From: Desulfosporosinus sp. UBA5188
Lineage (GTDB): Bacteria > Bacillota > Desulfitobacteriia > Desulfitobacteriales > Desulfitobacteriaceae
Assembly: GCA_002413075.1 (NCBI GenBank)
Contig: DHWG01000039.1
Coordinates: 1 to 34,887, forward strand
Direction of reading: 5' to 3'
Length of the DNA: 34,887 nucleotides
The translations under genes were made by a program, and so were the position numbers. The number at the start of each line of letters is the position of its first letter. The stretch's first letter is position 1. Shown here piece by piece: positions 1 to 6,415 of the stretch. The notes beneath the pieces were generated by a model. That model was given only the letters and a program-made list of their open reading frames with translations, was not told the origin of the DNA and did no database searches.

Positions 1-744
1 GCGCCTTCAATAGAACGCCTTTACCTGGAGTTGACTAACCGATGCAATTTGTCTTGTGAAATGTGCTATCGACAAAACTGGCAAGAACCCTTGGGCGATA
101 TGTCGACCGAGATGCTGAGTACTATAGCCAGTGAGGTCGCCGTATTTCCTGACCTTAAGGAAGTGATTCTGGGTGGGATTGGGGAGCCGACGATTGCTCA
201 TGGTTTTCGCCAGGCCGTGGAGCTATTCGCTTCCCGGTATGAAGTGACCGTAACGACGAACGGGACGACCTTGGACGATCCTATGATCAAATTTTTGATA
301 TCTCGTGGTGTTGCCCGGATAGCGTTGTCCGTTGACTCGACAGATGTACAGACGTTTGCGGCAATTCGGCATCAAAATATACAAGGTATTTTAGAGAGCA
401 CGCGCCGTCTATCAGACAATAGGGCTAAGGGGAGACCAGAGGTCGTCTGGGAGTTTTTGGCGATGAAGAGCACGCTCCCATATTTGGTCGAGACTGTGCG
501 CCAGGCGGCACAACTGGGTGTCAATAGAGTCTTTGTTTCCCATATTGTTCCCATGCGGGAAGAGTCAATAGAGGAAACCCTATATCATCCTTTCCTTCAT
601 GAGACCGATCGAACTTTTCAAGAGGCTTTGTTTGTGGGACTGGCTAAAGGCGTGGAGGTAATATTGCCTAAAAGCGAGTTAAAGACAGAAAGGTATTGCA
701 AGTTCGTGGAAACTCAAAGTGCCGTTGTTAAGCTGGGATGGTGA
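1..744 (+). pseudogene. Radical SAM/SPASM maturase, N-terminal part (cut by window edge, frameshifted)
   Basis: The frame is open from base 1, so the true start lies outside the window. It holds a radical SAM cluster motif C-N-L-S-C-E-M-C right after a beta strand (LYLELTNR), and the GGIGEPT motif typical of the SAM-binding strand region. It stops at 744 just after a YCKFVETQS stretch, where homologues would continue into a SPASM-type C-terminus. That C-terminus is present in another frame (719-1042), so a single-base frameshift near 725-737 splits the gene. The CxMCYRQNW and GGIGEP pattern recalls the family of radical SAM proteins that mature tungsten-cofactor oxidoreductases; this is recognition from memory and is only moderately sure. 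The break may be a real mutation or a sequencing error. No partner oxidoreductase is visible. Confidence 0.7.
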
Positions 745-1042
745 GGTTTCTCCTTGTTATCGTTTTTTGCATTCTTATCCTGAATATGTGTTTGGAAGAT
801 CCAAGCACATAACTGCGCACAGCTTTGGTTCACTCAAGGAGCAATCGTTGCTTAAAATCTGGACGTCTCCTGAATTTATGAGATACCGTTACAATGTTTT
901 GCACGGAGAATACGCCTCGTGTCCTGATTGTCAGTGGATTGATGGGTGCGATATGGTGCTGCACACAGACATGGATTGTTTGGGTAATGCACCCTCTTGT
1001 GGAGATTGTCTATGGGGACGGGGAATAACAGTTTGTCCATGA
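719..1042 (+). pseudogene. Radical SAM/SPASM maturase, C-terminal part (after frameshift)
   Basis: This frame continues the previous entry. From about base 732 it reads SWDGEVSPCYRFLHSYPEYVFG, a typical SPASM entry (WDGxVxPCYRF), followed by a cysteine-rich end with C-x2-C, then GC, then C-x5-C-x2-C spacing, suited to auxiliary iron-sulfur clusters. The ATG at 719 lies inside the overlap and has no convincing ribosome site, so it is unlikely to be an independent gene. The cysteines are intact, so the frameshift is either recent or a sequencing error. Joined with 1-744, this gives one protein missing only its first residues. Confidence 0.65.
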
Positions 1043-1133
1043 ATTGGCCTATTCAATACCTTCTTTTAGTGGAACAAGAATTGGGAAAGCGTAAAATGAA
1101 GGTTAGTATCAACAATGGTCTGCGGATGTAAAT

Positions 1134-1163
1134 TTGTAATTAGATCTAAAACTATATTATAAT
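1134..1163 (+). promoter_or_regulatory. Promoter of the ArsR-family gene
   Basis: A -35-like TTGTAA (1134-1139) and a perfect TATAAT (1158-1163) are separated by 18 bases, ahead of the ArsR gene. This is a housekeeping sigma-A type match read directly from the sequence. Confidence 0.6.
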
Positions 1164-1164
1164 A

Positions 1165-1200
1165 TTGTTAATGGTTTATTTATGGGCAGATTATTAACAA
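1165..1200 (+). promoter_or_regulatory. Inverted repeat, likely ArsR operator
   Basis: TTGTTAAT (1165-1172) is mirrored by ATTAACAA (1193-1200), a perfect 8-base inverted repeat with a 20-base spacer. It begins one base after the -10 box, covering the expected transcription start, where ArsR/SmtB repressors usually bind. Autorepression is inferred. Confidence 0.45.
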
Positions 1201-1244
1201 AATAAGATTTGAGAATCAGCGGTAGCGGCGGAATGGAGGTTTAT

Positions 1245-1577
1245 ATGGAAGAACAGATTGTTTTTATGAAAAGTGATTTTTTTAAAGCCTTAGCGCATCC
1301 TACAAGGGTACGTATCCTGGAACGACTGGCAAAGAACGATGAGCAAGTATGTGTTTGTGAGCTGATTGAGGATTTAGGTGTTGAACAGTCGAATTTATCT
1401 CAACATTTGAGTATTCTTCGGAAACAACAAATTATTACATCGACTAAAGTTGGTTTAAAAGTCATGTATCGTGTTAAATATCCTGAAGTATTGACCATTC
1501 TTGAGAATGTACAGAAGATCCTTGCCCAACAATTTCAAGAAGGCGAAGCTTTGATGAGGCATCTTAACGATCATTAG
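1245..1577 (+). CDS. ArsR/SmtB-family metalloregulatory repressor
   Basis: A protein of about 110 residues with a winged-helix fold. The segment LAHPTRVRILERL is the classic ArsR start, and EQSNLSQHLSILRKQQI is the recognition helix region. A C-V-C pair in VCVCELI sits in the helix that carries the ELCVC thiolate site in arsenite- and cadmium-sensing members, so a soft metal or metalloid ligand is likely. I chose the ATG at 1245 because GGAGGT (1235-1240) precedes it at proper spacing; the upstream in-frame ATGs at 1209 and 1233 lack one. No efflux gene follows directly; the next gene is over 300 bases away behind a terminator. It may regulate itself through the inverted repeat at 1165-1200. 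Confidence 0.85.
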   Translation: MEEQIVFMKSDFFKALAHPTRVRILERLAKNDEQVCVCELIEDLGVEQSNLSQHLSILRKQQIITSTKVGLKVMYRVKYPEVLTILENVQKILAQQFQEGEALMRHLNDH

Positions 1578-1653
1578 GAAGGCAGAGTTCATCTATTTCA
1601 ACGAGGAGTGTCGGTCAGAGGGATAGTAAGAGCTGTTATTCTATCGAAGACGA

Positions 1654-1686
1654 AGAGGGGAGCGAGAAGCTCTCCTCTATTTAATT
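1654..1686 (+). terminator. Terminator after ArsR gene
   Basis: A 10-base stem (1654-1663 with 1669-1678, one G-U pair) with a GAGAA loop is followed by ATTTAATT. It closes the ArsR transcript. Confidence 0.6.
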
Positions 1687-1840
1687 GTATCCAATCATTG
1701 GGTCGGGAGGGCAGGTGTGCAATTTGAATAACCGACAAAATGTGATCGGTATCGATACTAAGTGACAAAAAACCAAAGGAAAGATGAAACCTTAAGCATT
1801 TTCTTCCGTGACCAGGTGTTGTTATATGAGATAGACTAGA

Positions 1841-1876
1841 GATAGATAGATAGATAGGTAGGTAGGTAGGTAGGTA
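1841..1876 (+). repeat. Tetranucleotide tract (GATA)4(GGTA)5
   Basis: Four GATA units (1841-1856) run directly into five GGTA units (1857-1876), with degenerate GATA-like bases just before. The tract ends five bases before a TATAGT sequence (1881-1886) and about 30 bases before the start codon of the next gene. The rest of the 1578-1906 gap holds only the terminator above and AT-rich sequence with nothing I recognise. Confidence 0.9.
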
Positions 1877-1906
1877 AAGCTATAGTGCTAGAAAATGGAG
1901 GCAGTT

Positions 1907-2425
1907 ATGAAACTTATTCTTATTATTATGGGGATTAATATAGTCTATGTTTCTCTTTATACCCTCCGTATGATTTTTGTCATTAAGGGCCTGAGAGGTT
2001 TGGCAACGTTTCTTGCCATGGCCGAAATCTATGTTTACATGACTGGATTAGGCATTGTTCTGAAAAACCTAGAAAATCCCTGGAATCTAGCAGCTTATTG
2101 CTTTGGTTTTGGTTTAGGGGTGTATACTGGCAGTCGGATCGAGGAGTATTTGGCCTTGGGCTATGTCACGGTTCAAGTTACGGTGGATTGTGCTGAGACG
2201 GAAATCCCTACTAAGTTACGGGATGATGGGTATGGTGTGACTTGCTGGTTAGCCGATGGTAAGGATGGACATAGGCTTATGATGCAGGTTTTGGCGAAGC
2301 GGTGTAACGAACGTAAGTTATATAATATACTCGATAAGCTCTGTCCTAAAGCATTTGTTATCTCTTTTGAACCTAAAAATTTTAGGGGTGGATTCTGGAT
2401 TAATCGAATGACTAAGAACTTTTAA
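1907..2425 (+). CDS. UPF0316/YebE-like membrane protein (DUF5698-DUF2179)
   Basis: A protein of 172 residues. The first ~75 form two or three hydrophobic segments (MKLILIIMGINIVYVSLYT; LATFLAMAEIYVYMTGLGI; NLAAYCFGFGLGVYTGS), followed by a soluble ferredoxin-like DUF2179 domain with KLRDDGYGVTCW. This is the architecture of the UPF0316 family, whose function is unknown; the DUF2179 domain is also found at the end of YitT-type proteins. The start at 1907 is preferred over the in-frame ATG at 1895 because GGAGG (1897-1901) sits between them. A tetranucleotide tract lies directly upstream, so copy-number changes could alter its expression. A terminator-like hairpin follows the stop. Confidence 0.8.
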   Translation: MKLILIIMGINIVYVSLYTLRMIFVIKGLRGLATFLAMAEIYVYMTGLGIVLKNLENPWNLAAYCFGFGLGVYTGSRIEEYLALGYVTVQVTVDCAETEIPTKLRDDGYGVTCWLADGKDGHRLMMQVLAKRCNERKLYNILDKLCPKAFVISFEPKNFRGGFWINRMTKNF

Positions 2426-2470
2426 TGGTCCATGCTCCAAGCAAAGGGGCTATTTTATTACATGGACCAT
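2425..2470. terminator. Hairpin between convergent genes
   Basis: ATGGTCCATG (2425-2434) pairs perfectly with CATGGACCAT (2461-2470). The loop is 26 bases and contains TATTTTATTA. It lies between the convergent UPF0316 and TlpA genes and could end transcripts from either side; there is no long T tract. Confidence 0.45.
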
Positions 2471-2506
2471 AGCTTTGTTTCCACCATGAGTGATTCAAGA
2501 GTCCCA

Positions 2507-3064
2507 TTATTGAGAAATCTTTTGTAAGTCCGCCTCTAAAACTTGCGGAGTAATTGCACCCACAACCCGATCGACGATAATCCCTTGACGATTAACAAAG
2601 AAGGAGGTCGGTATGGCCACTGTTTGATACTGTTGGGCTACAGCTCCTTTAGTATCCAGGGCAATAGGGTATTTGATGCCATATTTCTGGATAAAAGCCG
2701 TTACATCTGGCAGGGAGTCCTGAGAGATCAAATTAACTCCAATAAACTGGACTTTATCCCCATATTTAGCGTAGGCCTTGACCAAATCTGGTGTTTCAGC
2801 CTGACAGGGCGGACACCACGAGGCCCAAATGTTAATTAAGAGCGGTTTACCTTGATAATCCGCTAGGGAAATTGGTTGACTATCTGGAAAACTTGGCAGA
2901 GAAAACGGGGGTACGCGATAACCGGTCAGGGGGGATACACTGATATTTTGCTCACTTGATTTCGGTGCATTCGCGGGAGGAACAGGACGATTGGTCATCC
3001 ACACAACCCCTGCAAACACGACCACTAAACTCACTAGAATTAACCATTTCAAGCCTTTTTTCAT
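2507..3064 (-). CDS. TlpA/ResA-type membrane-anchored thiol-disulfide oxidoreductase
   Basis: A 185-residue protein. Residues ~5-24 form a signal anchor (WLILVSLVVVFAGVVWM) after a KKGLK start, so the thioredoxin domain faces outside. The active site is W-C-P-P-C inside NIWASWCPPC, and the cis-proline loop is AIPTSFF. Family members reduce apocytochrome c or other exported cysteines using electrons handed across the membrane by CcdA. The ccdA-like gene lies 26 bases upstream on the same strand, so the two form a transcript and probably a redox pair. The ATG has GGAGG upstream. No cytochrome c synthesis genes are visible, so the target is unknown. Confidence 0.88.
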   Translation of the reverse strand: MKKGLKWLILVSLVVVFAGVVWMTNRPVPPANAPKSSEQNISVSPLTGYRVPPFSLPSFPDSQPISLADYQGKPLLINIWASWCPPCQAETPDLVKAYAKYGDKVQFIGVNLISQDSLPDVTAFIQKYGIKYPIALDTKGAVAQQYQTVAIPTSFFVNRQGIIVDRVVGAITPQVLEADLQKISQ

Positions 3065-3090
3065 CTTGAGACCTCCATTCTTATGTCTTA

Positions 3091-3807
3091 TTAAAAGCCT
3101 GTAAACCCACCGTACAGACGAATTAGGCCAACCGTGATTGTGGTCATCAGATTAGTGATTAACAGTATTCCTAACCCGATCATCAAAAAACCACTGATCT
3201 TAGAAAGTAAGGCCCCATAGCGGACTAATTTGCGCACTGAACCCAGCGTAAAGGCCAAAACAAAGAAAGGAATAGAAAACCCGGCAATGTAGGCCAGAAT
3301 TAAAGCCAACCCTGCGGAGGGCTGGTTGGCACTCATGACCAAAACCGACGCCAATATGGGCCCTATACACGGCGTCCACCCGGCAGCGAAACTAATACCA
3401 ACTATAACAGAACCGCCATAGCCAACTTTCGTTTGGCGGTATTCCCATTTCTTCTCCATCATCAGCCATTTTGGGGTTAGCAAGCCACTTAGGGACAGCC
3501 CCATTAGAATGACAATTCCTCCGCCAATAATCCGTATCAGAGTCCTATGGGCGATAAAGACCTGCCCGAGCATGGTCGCGGACAACCCAAGCGCTAAAAA
3601 GACCATTGAAAACCCAAGCACAAAGAAAAGTGTGTGGGTTAACGCCTTTAATCGGCGACCAAAGACTTGTTTTTCATTCCCGGAAAAAGTAATTCCGGAA
3701 ATATAGGAGATATATGACGGGTAAAGAGGCAGACAACATGGAGAGATAAAAGAAAGCAAACCCGCTATGAAAGCCAGCCAAAGAGTTGGTTGGATGCCAG
3801 TGTTGAT
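3091..3807 (-). CDS. ccdA: CcdA/DsbD-type thiol-electron transporter with probable AUC start
   Basis: A six-segment membrane protein carrying both reactive cysteines expected in CcdA: SFISPCCLP in the first helix and GWTPCIGPIL in the fourth. It moves electrons from cytosolic thioredoxin to extracytoplasmic partners such as the TlpA-like protein encoded next. The start is odd. The first conventional start codon (TTG at 3757-3759) falls inside helix one and lacks a ribosome site. The frame is open farther up, reading INTGIQPTLWLAFIAGLLS, which matches the usual N-terminus, and a GGAGG sits 8 bases before an ATC codon (complement of 3805-3807). An in-frame TAA occurs just beyond the GGAGG. I therefore place the start at ATC; a G-to-C mutation or base error in an ATG is the alternative. 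Confidence 0.8.
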   Translation of the reverse strand: MNTGIQPTLWLAFIAGLLSFISPCCLPLYPSYISYISGITFSGNEKQVFGRRLKALTHTLFFVLGFSMVFLALGLSATMLGQVFIAHRTLIRIIGGGIVILMGLSLSGLLTPKWLMMEKKWEYRQTKVGYGGSVIVGISFAAGWTPCIGPILASVLVMSANQPSAGLALILAYIAGFSIPFFVLAFTLGSVRKLVRYGALLSKISGFLMIGLGILLITNLMTTITVGLIRLYGGFTGF

Positions 3808-3831
3808 TTTAAATTCCTCCTCAATTTAAAT

Positions 3832-3859
3832 GACCGCCCATTTAACTAAAAGGGCGGTC
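3832..3859 (-). terminator. Hairpin between DUF2892 gene and ccdA
   Basis: GACCGCCC (3832-3839) pairs with GGGCGGTC (3852-3859), loop 12. On the minus strand it is followed by ATTTAAATT. It could end the DUF2892 transcript or tune read-through into ccdA. Confidence 0.5.
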
Positions 3860-3909
3860 TACTTGTTATTCCTCTACTTGTTATTATACTAAGAACTATG
3901 AGAATTCAT

Positions 3910-4104
3910 TTATTTTCGCTTGCAAGTATTGAGGCCGAAGATTGAGTAAAGGGGGCACCATCCTAATAGGGCCGTAATAAGTGGGACAAAACCTATTACT
4001 GCAAAATATTTGGCATTGCCTTGGAGAACAAACCATAGAGACAAAATAATAAGACCCATCATAACACGAATGATTCTGTCGATACTTCCTTCATTAGACT
4101 TCAT
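3910..4104 (-). CDS. DUF2892 small membrane protein
   Basis: A 64-residue protein with two hydrophobic segments (IIRVMMGLIILSLWFVL and YFAVIGFVPLITALLGW), then CPLYSIFGLNTCKRK. The N-terminal NEGSIDRIIRVMMG and the GWCPLYxxFGxxTC ending are hallmarks of DUF2892, a family often fused to or beside rhodanese and other sulfur-handling proteins. The two conserved cysteines near the C-terminus could bind sulfane sulfur; this is inference. GGAGG lies 8 bases before the ATG. It follows a Crp-type regulator gene (78-base gap) and precedes ccdA, which suits a thiol or sulfur stress unit. Confidence 0.85.
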   Translation of the reverse strand: MKSNEGSIDRIIRVMMGLIILSLWFVLQGNAKYFAVIGFVPLITALLGWCPLYSIFGLNTCKRK

Positions 4105-4182
4105 AAAATTTCCTCCTTCTTGTGAGCTTTCATTATCTAAAATGAATGATACACGTTTGGGGAAGAAACTTCAGTGACAAAG

Positions 4183-4848
4183 TCACCGAATGAGAAGCAT
4201 TTTCTCTAATTCTTGCCGTTTGGTTATTTCAATTTTACCCCGCGAAAGCATGAGCAAATGATCACCTTCCAGGTTTTTCAAGAGACGGCTGATGACTTCG
4301 CGCGCAGTCCCGAGTTCGACAGCGACTTCCTCATGAGTTTCGTAAAGTATGGTCTGTCTCTCAGAAGTATGCTCCAGTAGAAAACGGATGAGGCGTATGT
4401 CAATTCTTTTGAACGTAATCTCCTCGATCAGAGTCATCACAGTACCCAAACGTTGGGCCATACTTTGGTAGGTAAAAGTCTGAACAGAGGGGAAATATTG
4501 CAGCCAAGTTTTATATAATTCATTGGGTATCATAAGAGCTTCCATTTCCTGTTCAACGATGGCAGTGGCAGGATAGGGAATATTACTCAAGGCACTAGAG
4601 AGCATAATAATGCAGGTTTCACCTGGTTTAATACGATAGAGTAGAATTTCTCGCCCTGATTCAGCAGTTTTTAATACCTTAATGGACCCTTTGATTAAGA
4701 GTGGGATGGAAGTACTTTCCCCTCCATCAGTAAAAGCGCAAATTCCAGCACTTAGTTTAACGGGGGCAAGATCATATGCATCGAGGTGGACATCCTCCAA
4801 AAAAGGAAAAAGAGCATATAGAAAATTCTTAGTCTTTAGATCTATCAT
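4183..4848 (-). CDS. Crp/Fnr-family transcriptional regulator
   Basis: A 221-residue protein. Residues ~20-120 form a cyclic-nucleotide-binding-like beta barrel (LLIKGSIKVLK, GREILLYRIKPGETCIIM). A long dimer helix follows (~125-150), then a C-terminal winged helix with THEEVAVELGTAREVISRLLKNLE as the helix-turn-helix. The barrel lacks the cAMP-binding RSA-type motif, and there is no N-terminal Fnr cysteine cluster, so the effector is not evident; Cys37 and Cys79 could be redox-active. An AGAGGTGA ribosome site precedes the ATG. It heads the minus-strand DUF2892-ccdA-tlpA group and probably regulates it, which points to a thiol or sulfur signal. Confidence 0.85.
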   Translation of the reverse strand: MIDLKTKNFLYALFPFLEDVHLDAYDLAPVKLSAGICAFTDGGESTSIPLLIKGSIKVLKTAESGREILLYRIKPGETCIIMLSSALSNIPYPATAIVEQEMEALMIPNELYKTWLQYFPSVQTFTYQSMAQRLGTVMTLIEEITFKRIDIRLIRFLLEHTSERQTILYETHEEVAVELGTAREVISRLLKNLEGDHLLMLSRGKIEITKRQELEKMLLIR

Positions 4849-5209
4849 ATATTCACCTCTTCATCATCATCTACAGTTTACTATAAAATAAATAAACATT
4901 ACAAGTCTCGAATTAGCGCAGTTTCCGTAATACCCATGAAATATGGGGAATAATGATCACATCTTATATAAATACCATTTGCAGGGTTCAGTTTATATTG
5001 AGTTCTAACAGCTTTAAGAATCCATCAATTAGAACAAGCTTTTTGTATAAAATTATAGGTTAAAGTTAATTTCATACAAAAAAATAAAAATAATAGAAGT
5101 TCTTAAAAATAGTTTGAATTATTAGAAAACATGAAGGATTAATGGTTTTCCTGTGGAATATATTCTTACAGGAATAGGCCATAATGAGTGATCAATGAGG
5201 AGGATGGTA
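4849..5209. other. AT-rich intergenic region between divergent crp-type and usp genes
   Basis: No coding frame is convincing here. It is AT-rich, with a short CCCAT/ATGGG hairpin near 4931-4947 and the 27-base near-palindrome listed separately. It must hold the divergent promoters, but I could not fix them with confidence. Confidence 0.5.
5148..5174 (+). promoter_or_regulatory. 27-base near-palindrome upstream of usp gene
   Basis: TTCCTGT (5148-5154) and ACAGGAA (5168-5174) flank a GAATATATTC core (5156-5165). It ends about 35 bases before the UspA start codon, so it is placed as an operator or promoter-overlapping site. The binding protein is unknown; the divergent Crp-type regulator is one candidate. 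Confidence 0.45.
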
Positions 5210-5641
5210 ATGTATAAAAGAATAATGGTGCCAACAGATGCCTCGGAATATTCGCGACGAGCGATAATCACTGGATTGGAACTTGCGAGGAAATTTCAAG
5301 CTGAAGTGGTTCTTCTATTCGTTTCTTACACACCCGAAGCATATTGGGGTTATAATCCAGCTTATACTGTTTTTGAAATTGCAAAAGACAAAATCGAAGA
5401 AACAGCAGAGCAGACGTTAATCGCCTCACTTAAAGGAATCGATGTTTCCGACGTTACCTTAAAGAAGAAAATAATACAGGGGCACGCGTCGACCGTAATT
5501 CTAGAAGAAATCAGCAATGAGAACATAGACTTAGTCGTCATGGGGAGCCATGGCTACGGTCCAATTGCTGGTTCAGTTTTGGGCAGCGTGAGTCAGCGTG
5601 TTCTCAGAAAATCAACGTGTCCTGTTCTAATCGTCAAATAA
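5210..5641 (+). CDS. UspA-family universal stress protein
   Basis: A single-domain protein of 143 residues. It starts MYKRIMVPTDASEYSRRA, the Usp first strand and Asp, and ends with the ATP-binding signature G-x2-G-x9-G-S (GSHGYGPIAGSVLGS) and the VLRKSTCPVLIVK strand, so it should be an ATP-binding member. Usp proteins support survival in growth arrest and stress. I chose the ATG at 5210 because AGGAGG (5198-5203) lies 6 bases before it; the ATG at 5195 would place the ribosome site inside the gene. It is a monocistronic unit with a terminator after it. Confidence 0.92.
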   Translation: MYKRIMVPTDASEYSRRAIITGLELARKFQAEVVLLFVSYTPEAYWGYNPAYTVFEIAKDKIEETAEQTLIASLKGIDVSDVTLKKKIIQGHASTVILEEISNENIDLVVMGSHGYGPIAGSVLGSVSQRVLRKSTCPVLIVK

Positions 5642-5661
5642 ATGAGTGCTGGAGAAAGGTG

Positions 5662-5704
5662 AAAAGGCTGCCGACGATTAATCGTCGATAACAGCCTTTT
5701 CCGG
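5662..5704 (+). terminator. Terminator after usp gene
   Basis: AAAAGGCTG (5662-5670) pairs with CAGCCTTTT (5692-5700), with an inner CGACGATTAATCGTCG palindrome. The T run lies at the base of the stem. The symmetric ends allow it to act on both strands. Confidence 0.8.
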
Positions 5705-5735
5705 TTTAAGAGCGAGTATGGCGGATGAGAATACA

Positions 5736-6209
5736 TTAAAATGGAAATCCCATTCGCCGAATGAGCGCAAATCCCACTCGTTTAGCGAGAGGAAGAAATA
5801 CTTTGCGAGCCATAGGAAGGCCGACACGTTGAACCAGGGGCATGCCGACTTTGCGTACTAGAGGTGGTCCAAGGCGCTGGACGAGCGGCAGACCAACTTT
5901 ACGCCCTAAGGTAGGTCCGAATTGTCGCATAAGGGAAGGTCCGTATTGTTTCAGGAGAGTTCCTGCTTGTTGTTGCCAGAGGGGGGAAGACACGGATGGT
6001 ACAGAAGATGCCTTTTTAGTTTGAACGGGTGAAGTCGGTCGGACTACTGGCTGAACATTCGGTTTAGCGACCAGTGTAGGAAGCTGTTGTCGAACGGGTG
6101 ATGGCTCTGACCGTTGACCTTGGACAGGGTTAGTACCCTGTCTTTGAGCGGGGGAGAACCTGTTGTAATGATTTGAAAAAGAACCTCGTTGACCCATCAA
6201 CGATGACAT
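5736..6209 (-). CDS. Unrecognised protein with a C-terminal cationic octapeptide repeat
   Basis: I do not recognise this family. The protein has 157 residues. Residues 1-80 are low complexity, rich in Q, P, S and V, with no signal peptide. Residues 90-157 are about eight tandem octapeptides on the pattern G-x-P-L-v-R-K-v (GPTLGRKV, GLPLVQRL, GPPLVRKV, GMPLVQRV, GLPMARKV and so on), ending GFPF. The repeat is strongly basic and has regular hydrophobic positions, as in a membrane- or nucleic-acid-binding surface or a spore-coat-like structural protein. The start is set at 6209 (ATG, complement of 6207-6209) because a GGGGG ribosome site lies 7 bases upstream; the ATG at 6269 lacks one. It stands alone, with a terminator separating it from the MFS gene. 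Confidence 0.75.
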   Translation of the reverse strand: MSSLMGQRGSFSNHYNRFSPAQRQGTNPVQGQRSEPSPVRQQLPTLVAKPNVQPVVRPTSPVQTKKASSVPSVSSPLWQQQAGTLLKQYGPSLMRQFGPTLGRKVGLPLVQRLGPPLVRKVGMPLVQRVGLPMARKVFLPLAKRVGFALIRRMGFPF

Positions 6210-6341
6210 GTGAAAGCCCCCTTTATCTTCAATGTGAGAATTGTTTAGGTTATGATGTACGTTATTCATTTCCTGAGTTAATGTTCCATAATAGGAAATT
6301 TATAGAAAATTAGAAATGCTAAGATAAAACATCAAGACAAG

Positions 6342-6380
6342 ACAAATTAAAATAAAGCTGCTGAACAAAATTCAGCAGCT
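6342..6380 (-). terminator. Terminator after the MFS gene
   Basis: AGCTGCTGAA (6356-6365) pairs with TTCAGCAGCT (6371-6380), loop CAAAA. On the minus strand it is followed by TTATTTTAATTTG, a typical intrinsic terminator. Confidence 0.85.
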
Positions 6381-6415
6381 TCCCAGACAAGAAGAGGGGA
6401 GAAGACAGAGAGGTT

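Noticed and set aside
4174..4186. GTGAC-N3-GTCAC palindrome upstream of the DUF2892 gene as a Crp site
   Set aside because: Half-site spacing (GTGA-N5-TCAC) differs from the standard N6, and it overlaps the regulator's stop; position relative to a promoter is unclear.
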